From: Streptomyces griseoflavus | GTDB lineage: Bacteria; Actinomycetota; Actinomycetes; Streptomycetales; Streptomycetaceae | Length of the DNA: 64,000 nucleotides | Reading direction: 5' to 3' | Assembly (NCBI RefSeq): GCF_014649995.1 | Contig: NZ_BMUC01000006.1 | Location: forward strand, 289,601 to 353,600 | Shown here: positions 26,904 to 36,272 of the stretch, in pieces | Position numbering within the stretch: the stretch's first letter is position 1 | Layout: each line of letters opens with the position of its first letter | Notes under the pieces: model-generated | Seen by the model: only the letters and a program-made list of their open reading frames with translations | Databases searched by the model: none | Told to the model about the DNA's origin: nothing | Program-made: the position numbers and the translations under genes

Positions 26904-27617
26904 TCAGTAGCTGACGGTGGAGTCGTTCCCACTGTCGGTGATGATGGCCAGTCCGGCGCTGGTCCCCAGCAGGGAGGCCCCCGCGCGGAGCAGTTCGAGG
27001 CCCTGCCGGTAGCTCTTGATCGAACCCGACGCCTTGACCCGTACCCCTTCGCGCGCCCGGTCAACAAGGTAACGAACGCTGGTCGGATTCGCAGTCTCGA
27101 TCTGCCCGCTGCTGGCGTTCTTCAGGAACGAGGCGCCCGCCTCCATGGCGAGTTCGACGGCGGCCTCCTTCTCCGCGTCGGTGAGCAGCGGCAGTTCCAG
27201 CATGACCTTGACGGGCAGGCCCGAGGCCCGCACGACGCCCGCGATGTCCTCGCGGAAGTCGTCGTAGCGGCCGCTCTTGAGCCAGCCGACCTGGACGCCG
27301 ATGTCGAGCTGGTCGGCGCCGAGCCGGGCGATCTCGGCGGCTTCCGCGGCCTTTCCGGCGCTGGTCATGACGCCGACAGTCGGGAAGTCGAGGGCGGTGG
27401 CGACCTCGACTCCGGTGCCGCCGAGTTCGGCGACCACGACGGGCAGCCAGGAGGCGGGCACCATCGCCGCGTTGAAGCCGTGGGTGACGGCCTCCCGCGC
27501 GTGGGCGATCATCTCGTCGCGGGTCGCGTCCGGATCGATCTTGGTGTGCTGGATGAAGGGCGCCAACTCGGCCGGGGTGAGGTCGAGTTCGACGGCGTTT
27601 GCGGTGATGTTGGACAC
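26904..27617 (-). CDS. deoC: Deoxyribose-phosphate aldolase family protein
   Basis: A 237-residue TIM-barrel aldolase that cleaves 2-deoxyribose-5-phosphate to glyceraldehyde-3-phosphate and acetaldehyde. Seen: FIQHTKIDPDATRDEM (usually LDHT), VATALDFPTVGV, ADQLDIGVQVGWLKSG, VKVMLELPLLTDAEK, and the Schiff-base region SFLKNASSGQ, where the lysine is kept but the usual KTSTGF is altered; then RVKASGSIKSY. The changes put it in a divergent DeoC subgroup (as in LsrF/DeoC-like sugar operons), so the exact substrate may differ. GTG 27617 has AGGGAGAA upstream. Last gene of the operon. Confidence 0.85.
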   Translation of the reverse strand: MSNITANAVELDLTPAELAPFIQHTKIDPDATRDEMIAHAREAVTHGFNAAMVPASWLPVVVAELGGTGVEVATALDFPTVGVMTSAGKAAEAAEIARLGADQLDIGVQVGWLKSGRYDDFREDIAGVVRASGLPVKVMLELPLLTDAEKEAAVELAMEAGASFLKNASSGQIETANPTSVRYLVDRAREGVRVKASGSIKSYRQGLELLRAGASLLGTSAGLAIITDSGNDSTVSY

Positions 27618-27746
27618 GGGGTCGTTCTCCCTAGGGATGGGGGGCGGCAGGGCCCGGCGGACCGCCCGCCGGGGCTGCCCATGGACGGGACCGCCGGGTG
27701 GCCGGAGCCGGCGTGGATGGCCGGGCTCCGGGTGACGGGCGGGCGC

Positions 27747-28202
27747 TCAGATCTTGGAGGCGTACTCGTCCGGTACGACGACGTCCTCTCCGCCGAACCA
27801 CCGGGGGGCGTCGACGCCGCAGTACAGGCCGACGTTGCCCCAGGGTTCGAAGGCGCCGGTGCGCACGACGGCCTTGGCCTGCCGGGCCAGGCCGCCGAGC
27901 ACCTCGGCGTGCGGGCGGGTGGTGAACTCGGCGCCGGCGAAGCGTTCCCGCAGCCACGCGTCGAGGCGGGGGTTGTGGGTGGGCACGTTCTCCGCGCGGA
28001 CCACGCCCTCGACGACCAGTTCGTCGGCGATGAGGCCGAGCACGGTGCGCAGGTCGGGCAGGTTCTCGGCGACGGCGAGGTCGATGCGGTGGGCGTCGCG
28101 CGGTACGGGGAAGCCCGCGTCCACGACGAGCAGCAGGTCGGTGTGGCCGAGGGTGGCGAGGACTCCGCTCAGTTCGGCGTTGAGGATGCCGGAGCGCTTC
28201 AT
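27747..28202 (-). CDS. rbsD: D-ribose pyranase (RbsD family)
   Basis: A 151-residue RbsD/FucU-family protein that interconverts pyranose and furanose forms of ribose so that ribokinase can act on it. It starts MKRSGILNAELSGVLATLGHTDLLLVVDAGFPVP and carries the active-site histidine in GHTD, then VENVPTHNPRLDAWL-like sequence and ends FGGEDVVVPDEYASKI. The ATG at 28202 follows GAAAGGCAG. It lies 107 bases after the ATPase gene in the same operon. Confidence 0.88.
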   Translation of the reverse strand: MKRSGILNAELSGVLATLGHTDLLLVVDAGFPVPRDAHRIDLAVAENLPDLRTVLGLIADELVVEGVVRAENVPTHNPRLDAWLRERFAGAEFTTRPHAEVLGGLARQAKAVVRTGAFEPWGNVGLYCGVDAPRWFGGEDVVVPDEYASKI

Positions 28203-28309
28203 GGTGGTTACTGCCTTTCGGGTGGGGCCGTCGCAGGGCGGGCGCTGCGAGGAGGTGTTCGGATCGGGGCAGGTCCGGACGGTTCCGGGTCCGGACGGGC
28301 GGCCGGGGC

Positions 28310-29884
28310 TCACGCCGCGGCCGGTGCCGCTCCGGTGGCGAGGGTCATCACGGACTCCTCGGTGGCCTCGGCGGTGTCGACGACGGCCACCAGGCGGCCC
28401 TCGCTCATCACCGCGACGCGGTCGGTCAGGGTGAGCAGTTCGGGCAGGTCCGAGGAGGAGCAGAGGATCGCCAGGCCCTTGTCCGCGAGTGCGGACAGCT
28501 GCGCGTAGATCTCGGCCTTCGCCCCGATGTCCACGCCGCGGGTGGGCTCGTCGAGGATCAGCACCCCGGGGTCGATCGCCAGCCAGCGGCCCAGCACGGC
28601 CTTCTGCTGGTTGCCTCCGGACAGGCTGGTGATGGGCTGGCCGATGGTGGCCGTCTTCACCCTCAGCCGCCGTGCCTGCTCGGTGGCGGCGGAGTCGAAG
28701 GCCCGGCGCCGGACGATGCCGAACCGGCTGAAGGTCTTCGCGGTGAGGGCTCCGATGTTCTCGCCGACGCTCATGGTGGTGAGCAGGCCCTGGGCGCGGC
28801 GCTCACCGGGGACGAACGCCAGCCGGCGTTCGACGCTGGCGATCGGGTTGCGCCGGTCGTAGGGGCGGCCGAGCAGTTCCACCGTGCCGCCGGTGCCCGG
28901 GTCACCGCCGAAGAGGTTGTGCAGCAGTTCCACCCGGCCGGAGTCGGGCAGGCCGGCGACTCCGAGGATCTCACCGGGGCGCAGGTCGAAGGAGACGCCG
29001 TGGTGCCGGCGGCCGCTCAGGTCGCGCACCTTGAGGGCGGGTTCGACGGCAGGGTCCGGCCCGGTCCCCTGGTCCGCGCGGCGGGTGAAGCCGCCGAGCT
29101 CGCGCCCGACCATGGCCGCGACCGCCTCGTCGGGGTGCGTCTCCGAGCTGCGCCAGGACGCCACATGGGTGCCGTCGCGCAGCACCTGGATGTGGTCCGC
29201 CAGGTGGAAGACCTCGGGCATCCGGTGGGAGACGTAGAGCATGGTCGTCCCGGCCGCCTTGAGCTTGTCCATCAGGGCGAACAGCCGGTCGGCCTCGGCG
29301 GGGGTGAGCATCGCGGTCGGCTCGTCCAGGATCAGGACGCGGCAGCCCCGGGCGATGGAGCGGGCCACCACGATGAGCTGCTGGGTCGCCAGGTCCAGGG
29401 TCCGTACGGAGGCGTTCGGGTCCAGGTCGAGGTCGAGTTCCGCGAGCAGTTCGGTGGTGCGTTCCAGCATCCGCCGCCGGGAGGGGAACCAGCGGTGGCC
29501 GGGCTCGACTCCGCTGAGCACGTTCTCCGCCACGGTGCGGTCGGGCAGCAGCGACAGTTCCTGGGGGACGATCGCCACGCCGTGGCGGCTGAGCATCGTA
29601 CTGGGTTCAAAGGAGGTCACCTCCTCGCCGAAGACGGTGACGGTGCCCTCGCTGGGCGGCTGCAGACCGGCCAGGATCTTCAGCAGGGTGGACTTTCCCG
29701 CGCCGTTCTCCCCCAGCAGCGCGGTGACCTCCCCGGCGGGGACGTCGAAGGAGACGTCGCGCAGGGCGCGGACCGGGCCGAAGTTGCGGGACAGGCCCTG
29801 GATGCGGACGGCCGGGCCGGCGGTGTCCGGGGCCGCCGTGCGGTCCGGTCCCGCCGCCGGGACGTCACGGGGTGCGGCGGTCAT
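28310..29884 (-). CDS. rbsA: Sugar ABC transporter ATPase (RbsA-like, two nucleotide domains)
   Basis: A 524-residue tandem ATPase that powers the importer. The first domain has GENGAGKSTLLKILAGL, SLLPDRTVAENV and ILDEPTAMLTPAEADRL. The second has the degenerate P-loop GLPDSGRVELLHNLFG typical of RbsA/MglA, SLSGGNQQKAVLGRWLA and LILDEPTRGVDIGAKAE. The start ATG at 29884 overlaps the TGA of the binding-protein gene (ATGA). A Pro/Ala-rich 30-residue N-terminal extension precedes the first domain. Confidence 0.92.
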   Translation of the reverse strand: MTAAPRDVPAAGPDRTAAPDTAGPAVRIQGLSRNFGPVRALRDVSFDVPAGEVTALLGENGAGKSTLLKILAGLQPPSEGTVTVFGEEVTSFEPSTMLSRHGVAIVPQELSLLPDRTVAENVLSGVEPGHRWFPSRRRMLERTTELLAELDLDLDPNASVRTLDLATQQLIVVARSIARGCRVLILDEPTAMLTPAEADRLFALMDKLKAAGTTMLYVSHRMPEVFHLADHIQVLRDGTHVASWRSSETHPDEAVAAMVGRELGGFTRRADQGTGPDPAVEPALKVRDLSGRRHHGVSFDLRPGEILGVAGLPDSGRVELLHNLFGGDPGTGGTVELLGRPYDRRNPIASVERRLAFVPGERRAQGLLTTMSVGENIGALTAKTFSRFGIVRRRAFDSAATEQARRLRVKTATIGQPITSLSGGNQQKAVLGRWLAIDPGVLILDEPTRGVDIGAKAEIYAQLSALADKGLAILCSSSDLPELLTLTDRVAVMSEGRLVAVVDTAEATEESVMTLATGAAPAAA

Positions 29885-30909
29885 CAGTCCTCCACGGTCG
29901 CGTCGGCGAGGTTGTCGCGGGTGATGAACTGCGCCCCGGTGTCCACGCCGGTGATCTCGGTGCCCTCGGTGAGGAAGTCGTGCAGCACCTTGACCGCCTG
30001 GTAGCCCTGCTCGGTGGGGTTCTGGCTGATGGTGAAGTCCAGGACGCCGCGCTCGATGTACTCGGAGGTCTGGGTGAGCAGGTCGAAGCCGCCCATGGTG
30101 ATGTCGTCCGCCTTGCCGGACTGGGCCACCCACTTGGCGGCGGCCGTGGTCGAGCAGCAGTCCAGGCCGGCGACGGCGACCACACCGGACTGGCCGGACA
30201 TGCTGGACTCGACGGTGTTGTAGGCGCTGTTCGGCTCGTTGCCGACGTTGACGGGTCCGACGATCTTCAGGCCGCTGCCGTCCAGGCCCTCCTTGAAACC
30301 GCTGAAGCGGTCGTGCGACCAGCCGGCTCCGGTGTCGACGGAGAAGACCACGACGGACTTGCCCTGGACGTCGCCGTTCAGGTTCTTGCGGAGCTCCTCG
30401 GCCTGCGCCTTGCCGGAGCCCTTGAGGTCCTGGCCGACGAAGCCCATCTGCTCGGAGTCGGGGTTGTCGGTGTTGAAGGAGATGATCGGTATGCCGGCCT
30501 TGTAGGCCTGGCTGATGACCGGCTTGAGGGCGTCGCTGGAGGCGGAGGAGACGGCGAGTCCGTCCACGGCCTTCTGCTGGATGAGCGTCTGGATCTCGGA
30601 GACCTGCTTGGCGGCGTCACCGCCGGTCGGGCCGATGAGGGCGACGTCGGCGCCGAGTTCCACGCCGGCGCGCTTCATGCCCGCGCCGATCGGCGTGGCG
30701 AAGGCGAGGGACGGGTCGTGGTAGCTCAGCTTGATGCGCATCGGCTTGTCGTCGTCGATCCGCTGCTGGATGTACGACGCGAGCTCGAAGGATCCGTCGG
30801 CGGAGCCGCCGGAGTCGGCCGCGGTGACGGCGCCGCACGCGGTGAGGGACAGGGCCGCGGCGGCGGCCGTCGCGGCCGAGAGGCATCTGCGGAGGGTACG
30901 CGAGGACAT
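29884..30909 (-). CDS. Sugar-binding lipoprotein (RbsB-like)
   Basis: A 341-residue extracellular receptor of the pentose-binding PBP1 type. Lipobox LTAC at about residue 25. Core motifs: IQTLIQQKAVDGLAVSSASSDALKPVISQAYKAGIPIISFNTD, VFSVDTGAGWSHDRFSGF and DFTISQNPTEQGYQAVKVLHDFL. GLDCCSTTAAAKW, with adjacent cysteines, is unusual. The operon partners rbsK and rbsD point to ribose or a related pentose, but binding specificity cannot be read. The ATG at 30909 follows AAGGAG. It overlaps the ATPase gene. Confidence 0.88.
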   Translation of the reverse strand: MSSRTLRRCLSAATAAAAALSLTACGAVTAADSGGSADGSFELASYIQQRIDDDKPMRIKLSYHDPSLAFATPIGAGMKRAGVELGADVALIGPTGGDAAKQVSEIQTLIQQKAVDGLAVSSASSDALKPVISQAYKAGIPIISFNTDNPDSEQMGFVGQDLKGSGKAQAEELRKNLNGDVQGKSVVVFSVDTGAGWSHDRFSGFKEGLDGSGLKIVGPVNVGNEPNSAYNTVESSMSGQSGVVAVAGLDCCSTTAAAKWVAQSGKADDITMGGFDLLTQTSEYIERGVLDFTISQNPTEQGYQAVKVLHDFLTEGTEITGVDTGAQFITRDNLADATVED

Positions 30910-30968
30910 CGGTGCTCCTTGGGTGTGCGAAGCGGGCGGTGCGGGTGGAGGGGTGCGGGCGGCGGCGG

Positions 30969-32003
30969 TCAGGCGCGGGACTTGCGCTTGCGCTGCCAGG
31001 TGTCCGCGGCGACGGCGGCGACGATGACCAGGCCGGTGACGACGGTCTGCCAGAAGGACGAGATGCCCTTGATGTTGAGGATGTTCTGGAGCAGTCCGAT
31101 GAAGGCGACACCGATGACGGTGCCCCACATGGTGCCCGAGCCGCCGAAGAGGGCGGCGCCGCCGATGATGACGGCGGAGATGACGGTGAGTTCCAGTCCC
31201 TGACCGGTCACGCCCTGCACGTAGGAGAGGAAGGACAGACCGAGCACGCCGGCCAGACCGGCGGTGAATCCGGACAGGACGAAGGCGGTGAGCTTGACCC
31301 GCTTGACGTCGACGCCGACGAGCCGGGCCGCCTCCTGGTTGCCGCCGACCGCGTAGGTGTTGAAGCCGAAGCGGGAGCGGGCCAGCAGGATCACGCCGAT
31401 GGCGGCGACGACGGCGAAGAAGACGAACTGCATCGGTACCAGGCCGAACAGCCGTCCCTGGCCGAGGAGGTTGAACTCCGCGACGCCGGGCTGGGAGGAG
31501 CTGAGGGAGATCGGGGCGCCGTCGGAGATGAGCAGGGCGACGCCGCGGAAGACGCTGAGCGTGCCCAGGGTGACGATGAAGGACGGCACGCCCAGCAGCA
31601 CCACGGCCAGCCCGTTGAGGAGTCCGGCCACGACGCCCACGGCCAGGCCGGCCAGCATGGCCAGGGGCCAGCTCCAGCCGTCCGATATCAGCATTCCGGT
31701 GGAGATCGCGGACAGCGCGTAGATGGAGCCGACCGAGAGGTCGATCTCGCCGTTGAGGATGACGAAGGTCACCCCGACGGCCATGATGCCGATCTGCGCG
31801 ATCTGCTGGCCCACCGAGAGCAGGTTGTCCGACTGGGCGAAGGTCGGCGAGAGCACGGTGCCCAGCAGGAACAGGGCGACGAGCGCGGCGAAGACGCCGG
31901 ACTCCCGCGCGTGCAGCAGCCTGCGCAGGGCGAGCGGGAACTGCCGGGCGTTCCCGTCGGACGGCGGGGCGGTGGTGGGCGGCTTGGAGAGGGTCGAGGT
32001 CAC
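30969..32003 (-). CDS. rbsC: Sugar ABC transporter permease (RbsC-like)
   Basis: A 344-residue inner-membrane permease with about 8-10 helices. Family motifs: VTFVILNGEIDLSVGSIYALSA (permease signature), GLLNGLAVVLLGVPSFIVTLGTL, FNTYAVGGNQEAARLVGVDV and VIIGGAALFGGSGTMWGTVIG. The GTG at 32003 overlaps the rbsK stop (GTGA), so it is coupled. The C terminus is basic (WQRKRKSRA). Second gene of the operon. Confidence 0.92.
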   Translation of the reverse strand: MTSTLSKPPTTAPPSDGNARQFPLALRRLLHARESGVFAALVALFLLGTVLSPTFAQSDNLLSVGQQIAQIGIMAVGVTFVILNGEIDLSVGSIYALSAISTGMLISDGWSWPLAMLAGLAVGVVAGLLNGLAVVLLGVPSFIVTLGTLSVFRGVALLISDGAPISLSSSQPGVAEFNLLGQGRLFGLVPMQFVFFAVVAAIGVILLARSRFGFNTYAVGGNQEAARLVGVDVKRVKLTAFVLSGFTAGLAGVLGLSFLSYVQGVTGQGLELTVISAVIIGGAALFGGSGTMWGTVIGVAFIGLLQNILNIKGISSFWQTVVTGLVIVAAVAADTWQRKRKSRA

Positions 32004-32917
32004 GAGGCGGTTCCAATCAGGGCGTTCAGCTGGTCTCTGGTGGGGAGGGCGGGCACGACGCCCGCGATCGTCACGGTGTGGGAGCCCGCGACGGCGGCGA
32101 ACCCGACGGCCCGCTCGACGGGTTGTCCCTCCGCCAGGGCGACGGCGAAGGCGGCGGTGAAGGAGTCGCCGGCGCCCGTGGTGTCGACGACGGCCGGGGC
32201 GGGGTGCGGGGGCACGGTGCGCAGGCCGGAGGACTGGGCGACCAGCGCGCCCTCGCCGCCCCGGGTGAGGACGACGACGCCTCCGGTGCGGTCGCGCAGC
32301 GCCCCGGCCAGTTCCTCGTCGCCGAGACCGTGTTCCGCGCCGAGGCCGAGGAGGACGGGCGCCTCGGTCTGATTGGGCGTCAGGACGTCGATGAGGGGCC
32401 AGCATTCGGCCGGCAGCGGCCGGGCGGGGGCCGGGTTGAGGAGGGTGCGGGTGCCCGTCTCGCGGCCGGTGCGCAGCGCCGCGACCACGGCCTCCTCGGG
32501 GATCTCCATGGAGACGACCAGGATGTCGGCGGAGGCGATCTCGGCGCGGAAGGACTCCACGGCCGCGGCGTCCAGTTCGTCGAGGGCGCCCGGGGCGATG
32601 GCGATGCGGTTCTCGCCGGACGGCTCCACCAGGATGAAGCCGACCATGGTGGGGGCCTGGGCGGTGACCACGTGCTCGGCGGCGACGCCCTCGCGCTCCC
32701 ACAGCTCCCGCGCGGAGCGGCCGAACTCGTCGTCGCCCACGGCGGTGAGCAGCGAGACCGCGGCCCCGAGCCGGGCGGCGGCGATGGCCTGATTGCTGCC
32801 CTTGCCGCCGGCACCCGCGTCGAACAGACCGCCCGAGACCGTCTCCCCCGCGGCGGGCGCCTTGGGCACCCTCATGGTGAGACCGGCTCCATAGCTTCCA
32901 ACAACCGCGATCTTCAT
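32000..32917 (-). CDS. rbsK: Ribokinase
   Basis: A 305-residue PfkB-family sugar kinase making ribose-5-phosphate. Motifs: VVGSYGAGLTMRVPKAPAAGET, GGKGSNQAIAAARLGA, LNPAPARPLP, LTPNQTEAPVLLG and the catalytic-base loop VDTTGAGDSFTAAFA. The start is ATG 32917; its ribosome site is weak. It is the first gene of the operon behind the promoter at 32959-32987. In many bacteria rbsK is last, so the order here (kinase first) is specific to this operon type. The strong GAGD motif makes the kinase call firm; specificity for ribose rests on neighbours. Confidence 0.92.
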   Translation of the reverse strand: MKIAVVGSYGAGLTMRVPKAPAAGETVSGGLFDAGAGGKGSNQAIAAARLGAAVSLLTAVGDDEFGRSARELWEREGVAAEHVVTAQAPTMVGFILVEPSGENRIAIAPGALDELDAAAVESFRAEIASADILVVSMEIPEEAVVAALRTGRETGTRTLLNPAPARPLPAECWPLIDVLTPNQTEAPVLLGLGAEHGLGDEELAGALRDRTGGVVVLTRGGEGALVAQSSGLRTVPPHPAPAVVDTTGAGDSFTAAFAVALAEGQPVERAVGFAAVAGSHTVTIAGVVPALPTRDQLNALIGTAS

Positions 32918-32934
32918 CGGCACACCACTTTGTG

Positions 32935-32982
32935 TATGGACAACCATGAACAAGCGCGATCGTATGTATAGGGATGTCCATA
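32935..32982 (-). promoter_or_regulatory. Putative GntR operator sites in the rbs promoter
   Basis: TATGGACA (32935-32942) and TGTCCATA (32975-32982) are exact inverted copies 32 bp apart. The second is part of the imperfect palindrome TATAGGGATGTCCATA lying between the -35 and -10 boxes; the first is part of TATGGACAACCATG just after the start point. The arrangement fits repression by two dimers of the GntR protein encoded at 26036. Confidence 0.55.
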
Positions 32983-32987
32983 GTCAA
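32959..32987 (-). promoter_or_regulatory. Promoter of the rbs-deoC operon
   Basis: On the minus strand TTGACT (32987-32982), 17 bp, TACGAT (32964-32959). It is a near-consensus housekeeping sigma promoter; transcription should start near 32952, about 35 bases before the rbsK ATG. Confidence 0.75.
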
Positions 32988-33056
32988 CGGTCGAAAGACA
33001 GAAGGTTTCCAGCCATGGCGAGCGGGGTGACGTTCAGCCGCTCCGCCCGGGGCGGT

Positions 33057-35075
33057 TCAGCGGTCGCCGGGAACGCGCAGGGCGATCAGGGCGACGTCGT
33101 CGTCGTTGTCGACGGTCAGCTGGTCGGTGAGGAGGGTGTCGCAGAACGCCTGCAACGGCCGGGTGACGGCCCCGGCGGCGTGGCGGCGCAGGCGTTCCAG
33201 GCCGGCGGTGAGGTCCTCGTCGCGGCGTTCCACGAGGCCGTCGGTGTAGAACAGCAGGGTCGAGCCGGGCTCGAGAGGCTCGACGGCACTGTCGTACTCG
33301 GGCCGCGGGACGAGGCCGAGCATCGGGGAGTGGCCCGCGGTGAGGAAGCGCGCGGTGCCGTCCGCGTCGACCAGCAGGGGCGGCGGGTGGCCGGCGACGG
33401 AGTACTGGAGCAGGAAGCCGCCGGGGTCCCGGCGTTCGACGCGGGCCAGGACGCAGGTGGCGGTGCAGTCGGCGTAGAGGGTCTGCACGGCGACGTCCAG
33501 CCGGCGCAGGATCGTCCCGGTCGGTTCCTGGCGGTCCAGGGTGAGTCCGCGGAGCATGTTGCGCAGCTGGCCCATGGTGACGGCGGCGGGCAGGTCGTGG
33601 CCGGCGACGTCGCCGATGGTGAGGACGGTGGCGCCGTCGCGCAGCTCGAAGGCGTCGTACCAGTCACCGCCGACCTCGGCGGCCGCGGTGCTGGGCCGGT
33701 AGCGGACGGCGATGTCGAGGCCGGGCACGTCCGGCGGGTCGGTGAGCAGGCTGCGCTGGAGGGCCAGGGCCACCTGCCGGGTCCGCTGGTACTCCATGGC
33801 CTTGCTGAGGGGGGTGTGCACCCGTTCCAGGAGGGTGCGCAGCAGGCTGATCTCCTCCTGGCCGAGGGGTGGGCGGTCGCCGCTGGCCGAGGCGGTGACC
33901 AGGGCGGCCGTGACACCGTCGACGACGACGGGGAGCAGGACGACGCTGTTGGCGCCGGGGGGCAGCCACGGCGCGGTGCCGGGCGGGGAGAGGTCCGGCG
34001 GGGGCTCACCGGGCGGGAAGACGGCGTGCACGGGGCTGCGCCCGTCGGCGGCGCGGGCGAGCGGACTGCCGGGGTCGAGGTGCTCCTCCTGGTGCGGGGG
34101 CAGCTCCGGCAGCCCGGGGCCGCTGACGGCGGCGACCCGTTCCGCGGTGAGCGGGGTGCCCGGCGGGCGGTGCAGGGCGTGCGGCAGGAGGTGGATGGTG
34201 CAGTTGTCGGCGATGTCGGGCACGATCACGCCGGAGAGGGCGGCGAGCATGTCGTCCAGCCGGGCCATGCCGGCCGTGGCGGTGGTGGCCCGTGCCAGCA
34301 GTTCCTCGCGGCGGGTCTCGCGCCACTCCTGCTCGACGTCCGTGCAGGTGCCCACCCACTCGATCACCGTGTCGCCGTCCCGTACCGGCGCGGCGTGGAC
34401 GGCGAAGTGCCGGTGGCCGCCCTTGGCCAGCCGCAGCCGGTAGGTGCGGCTCCAGAGCGGAACCTGCTCGGCGACGGCCCGCCGCCACGACGCGACGGCC
34501 GTGTCACGGTCGTCGGGGTGGATCGCGTCGGCCCAGCCGTCGCCCCGGAACTCCTCCCAGCTCTGCCCGGTCACCCGTTCCCAGCCGGGACTGGGCTCGC
34601 TCACCACGCCCTCGGGGTCCGTCACCCACACGATCTGCGATCCGGCGCTCACCAGGCTGCGGTAGCGCTGGAGCACGCGGCGGCGCTCCTCGGACAGCAC
34701 GCGGATGCGTTCCGAGGCGGTCACCTGATCGGTGACCTCGACGAGCACGGCGAGCACCCCGTGCCGTCCGTCGCTCATCGTGGCGTGGGAGATGCTGAAG
34801 GTGAAGTACCGCGTGCCCTCGTACGGCGCGTCAGGGTAGTCCAGGTCGACGGGCACGCTGGTGAGCACCTCGGCCGTGCCCGTGGCGTAGACGCGGTCGT
34901 ACATGTCGAAGTAGCCGGACTGGGCGAGGTCGGGGAAGGCGTCGCGGACGGTCCGGCCCAGCGGGCGGTCGCCGAAGGTGCGCCGGTAGACGGCGTTGGT
35001 GTAGGCGAGCCGGTGGTCCGGCCCCTGGGTGACCACGACGCCGATGGGGGCCGGGTCGAACATCTCGAGCCTCAT
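33057..35075 (-). CDS. PAS-PAS-GAF-SpoIIE (PP2C) serine phosphatase
   Basis: A 672-residue soluble signalling phosphatase. Residues 1-100 and about 130-245 are PAS domains (VVTQGPDHRLAYTNAVYRRTFG; SQIVWVTDPEGVVSEPSPGWERVTG); about 265-430 a GAF domain (MLAALSGVIVPDIADNC, SVVLLPVVVDGVTAALV); and about 440-672 the SpoIIE domain with VGGDWYDAF, TIGDVAGHDLPAAVTMGQLRNML, STLLFYTDGLVERRDEDL and NDDDVALIALRV, which hold the metal-binding aspartates. No kinase-like ATPase domain is present. Such proteins dephosphorylate anti-anti-sigma factors. The ATG at 35075 has GGTGGAGG upstream. Target unknown. Confidence 0.9.
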   Translation of the reverse strand: MRLEMFDPAPIGVVVTQGPDHRLAYTNAVYRRTFGDRPLGRTVRDAFPDLAQSGYFDMYDRVYATGTAEVLTSVPVDLDYPDAPYEGTRYFTFSISHATMSDGRHGVLAVLVEVTDQVTASERIRVLSEERRRVLQRYRSLVSAGSQIVWVTDPEGVVSEPSPGWERVTGQSWEEFRGDGWADAIHPDDRDTAVASWRRAVAEQVPLWSRTYRLRLAKGGHRHFAVHAAPVRDGDTVIEWVGTCTDVEQEWRETRREELLARATTATAGMARLDDMLAALSGVIVPDIADNCTIHLLPHALHRPPGTPLTAERVAAVSGPGLPELPPHQEEHLDPGSPLARAADGRSPVHAVFPPGEPPPDLSPPGTAPWLPPGANSVVLLPVVVDGVTAALVTASASGDRPPLGQEEISLLRTLLERVHTPLSKAMEYQRTRQVALALQRSLLTDPPDVPGLDIAVRYRPSTAAAEVGGDWYDAFELRDGATVLTIGDVAGHDLPAAVTMGQLRNMLRGLTLDRQEPTGTILRRLDVAVQTLYADCTATCVLARVERRDPGGFLLQYSVAGHPPPLLVDADGTARFLTAGHSPMLGLVPRPEYDSAVEPLEPGSTLLFYTDGLVERRDEDLTAGLERLRRHAAGAVTRPLQAFCDTLLTDQLTVDNDDDVALIALRVPGDR

Positions 35076-35177
35076 GGTGCCTCCACCTGCCCGGACCCGG
35101 GAGCGAGCGGTGGGCAGCGTAAAGGCCCAGTACCCCGCCCCCGGGGTCCGACGCGCGTGCGCCGCGCACGCGGTGGG

Positions 35178-36272
35178 TCAGCGCGCGGTCCGCGTGTGGA
35201 CGTACTCCACGAGACGGGTCAGGGCGTCCGCGTCGGTGTTCGGCATGACGCCGTGGCCGAGGTTGAAGATGTGGCCCTCCAGGCCCTGGGCCGAGTCCAG
35301 CACCTCCCGCGCCTTGGTCTCGACGGCTTCGCGGCCCGCGAAGAGGACGGTCGGGTCGAGGTTGCCCTGGAGCGCCTTGCCGGGGCCGACGCGGCGGGCG
35401 GCCTCGTCCATCGGGACGCGCCAGTCGACGCCGACGACGTCCGCGCCGGCCTCGCCCATGAGGCCGAGCAGTTCCCCGGTGCCGACCCCGAAGTGGATAC
35501 GGGGCACGCCGTAGCCGGCCACCTCGCGGAACACCTTCGCGGAGGCGGACAGCACGGAGCGCCGGTAGTCGGCGGGGGCGAGCGCGCCGGCCCAGGAGTC
35601 GAAGAGCTGGACGGCCGAGGCGCCGGCCTCGATCTGCACCTTGAGGAACGCGGACGTGATGTCGGCGAGGCGGTCGAGCAGGTCGGCCCAGAGCTCCGGG
35701 TCGCCGTACATCATCGCCTTGGCGTTCTCGTACGTGCGGGACGGGCCGCCCTCGACGAGGTAGCTGGCGAGGGTGAAGGGGGCGCCGGCGAAACCGATCA
35801 GCGGGGTGGACCCGAGCTCACGGGTGAGCATGCCGATGGCCTCGGTGACGTAGGAGACGTCCTCGGGGGTGAGGTCGCGCAGCCGGGCCAGGTCGGCGCG
35901 GGTGCGGACCGGCTGCTCGACGACCGGGCCGATGCCGGGCTTGATGTCGAGGTCGATGCCGATGGCCTTGAGGGGCACGACGATGTCACTGAAGTAGATG
36001 GCGGCGTCGACGCGGTGGCGGCGCACCGGCTGCAGCGTGATCTCGGTGACCAGGTCGGGGCGCATGCAGGAGTCGAGCATGCCGATGCCCTCGCGCACCT
36101 TGCGGTACTCCGGCAGCGAGCGTCCGGCCTGCCGCATGAACCACACCGGCGTGTGCGGCACCTCCTCGCGGCGGCACGCCCTGAGGAAGGCTGAATCCCT
36201 GACCGCGTCGTTCTTGACGGGGTCGGGGGTCGGTGTCGGCGTCTGGCCCTTCGGGCTCGCGTTGGCACTCAC
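35178..36272 (-). CDS. hemE: Uroporphyrinogen decarboxylase
   Basis: A 364-residue enzyme converting uroporphyrinogen III to coproporphyrinogen III in heme synthesis. Motifs: [36 protein letters not shown] with the catalytic aspartate, [61 protein letters not shown] and [21 protein letters not shown] chose the GTG at 36272; the first 25 residues are a poorly conserved Pro/Thr-rich tail. It is divergent from the DUF3000 gene. HemE provides the substrate used by hemG and hemQ at 19799-21987. Confidence 0.96.
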   Translation of the reverse strand: MSANASPKGQTPTPTPDPVKNDAVRDSAFLRACRREEVPHTPVWFMRQAGRSLPEYRKVREGIGMLDSCMRPDLVTEITLQPVRRHRVDAAIYFSDIVVPLKAIGIDLDIKPGIGPVVEQPVRTRADLARLRDLTPEDVSYVTEAIGMLTRELGSTPLIGFAGAPFTLASYLVEGGPSRTYENAKAMMYGDPELWADLLDRLADITSAFLKVQIEAGASAVQLFDSWAGALAPADYRRSVLSASAKVFREVAGYGVPRIHFGVGTGELLGLMGEAGADVVGVDWRVPMDEAARRVGPGKALQGNLDPTVLFAGREAVETKAREVLDSAQGLEGHIFNLGHGVMPNTDADALTRLVEYVHTRTAR

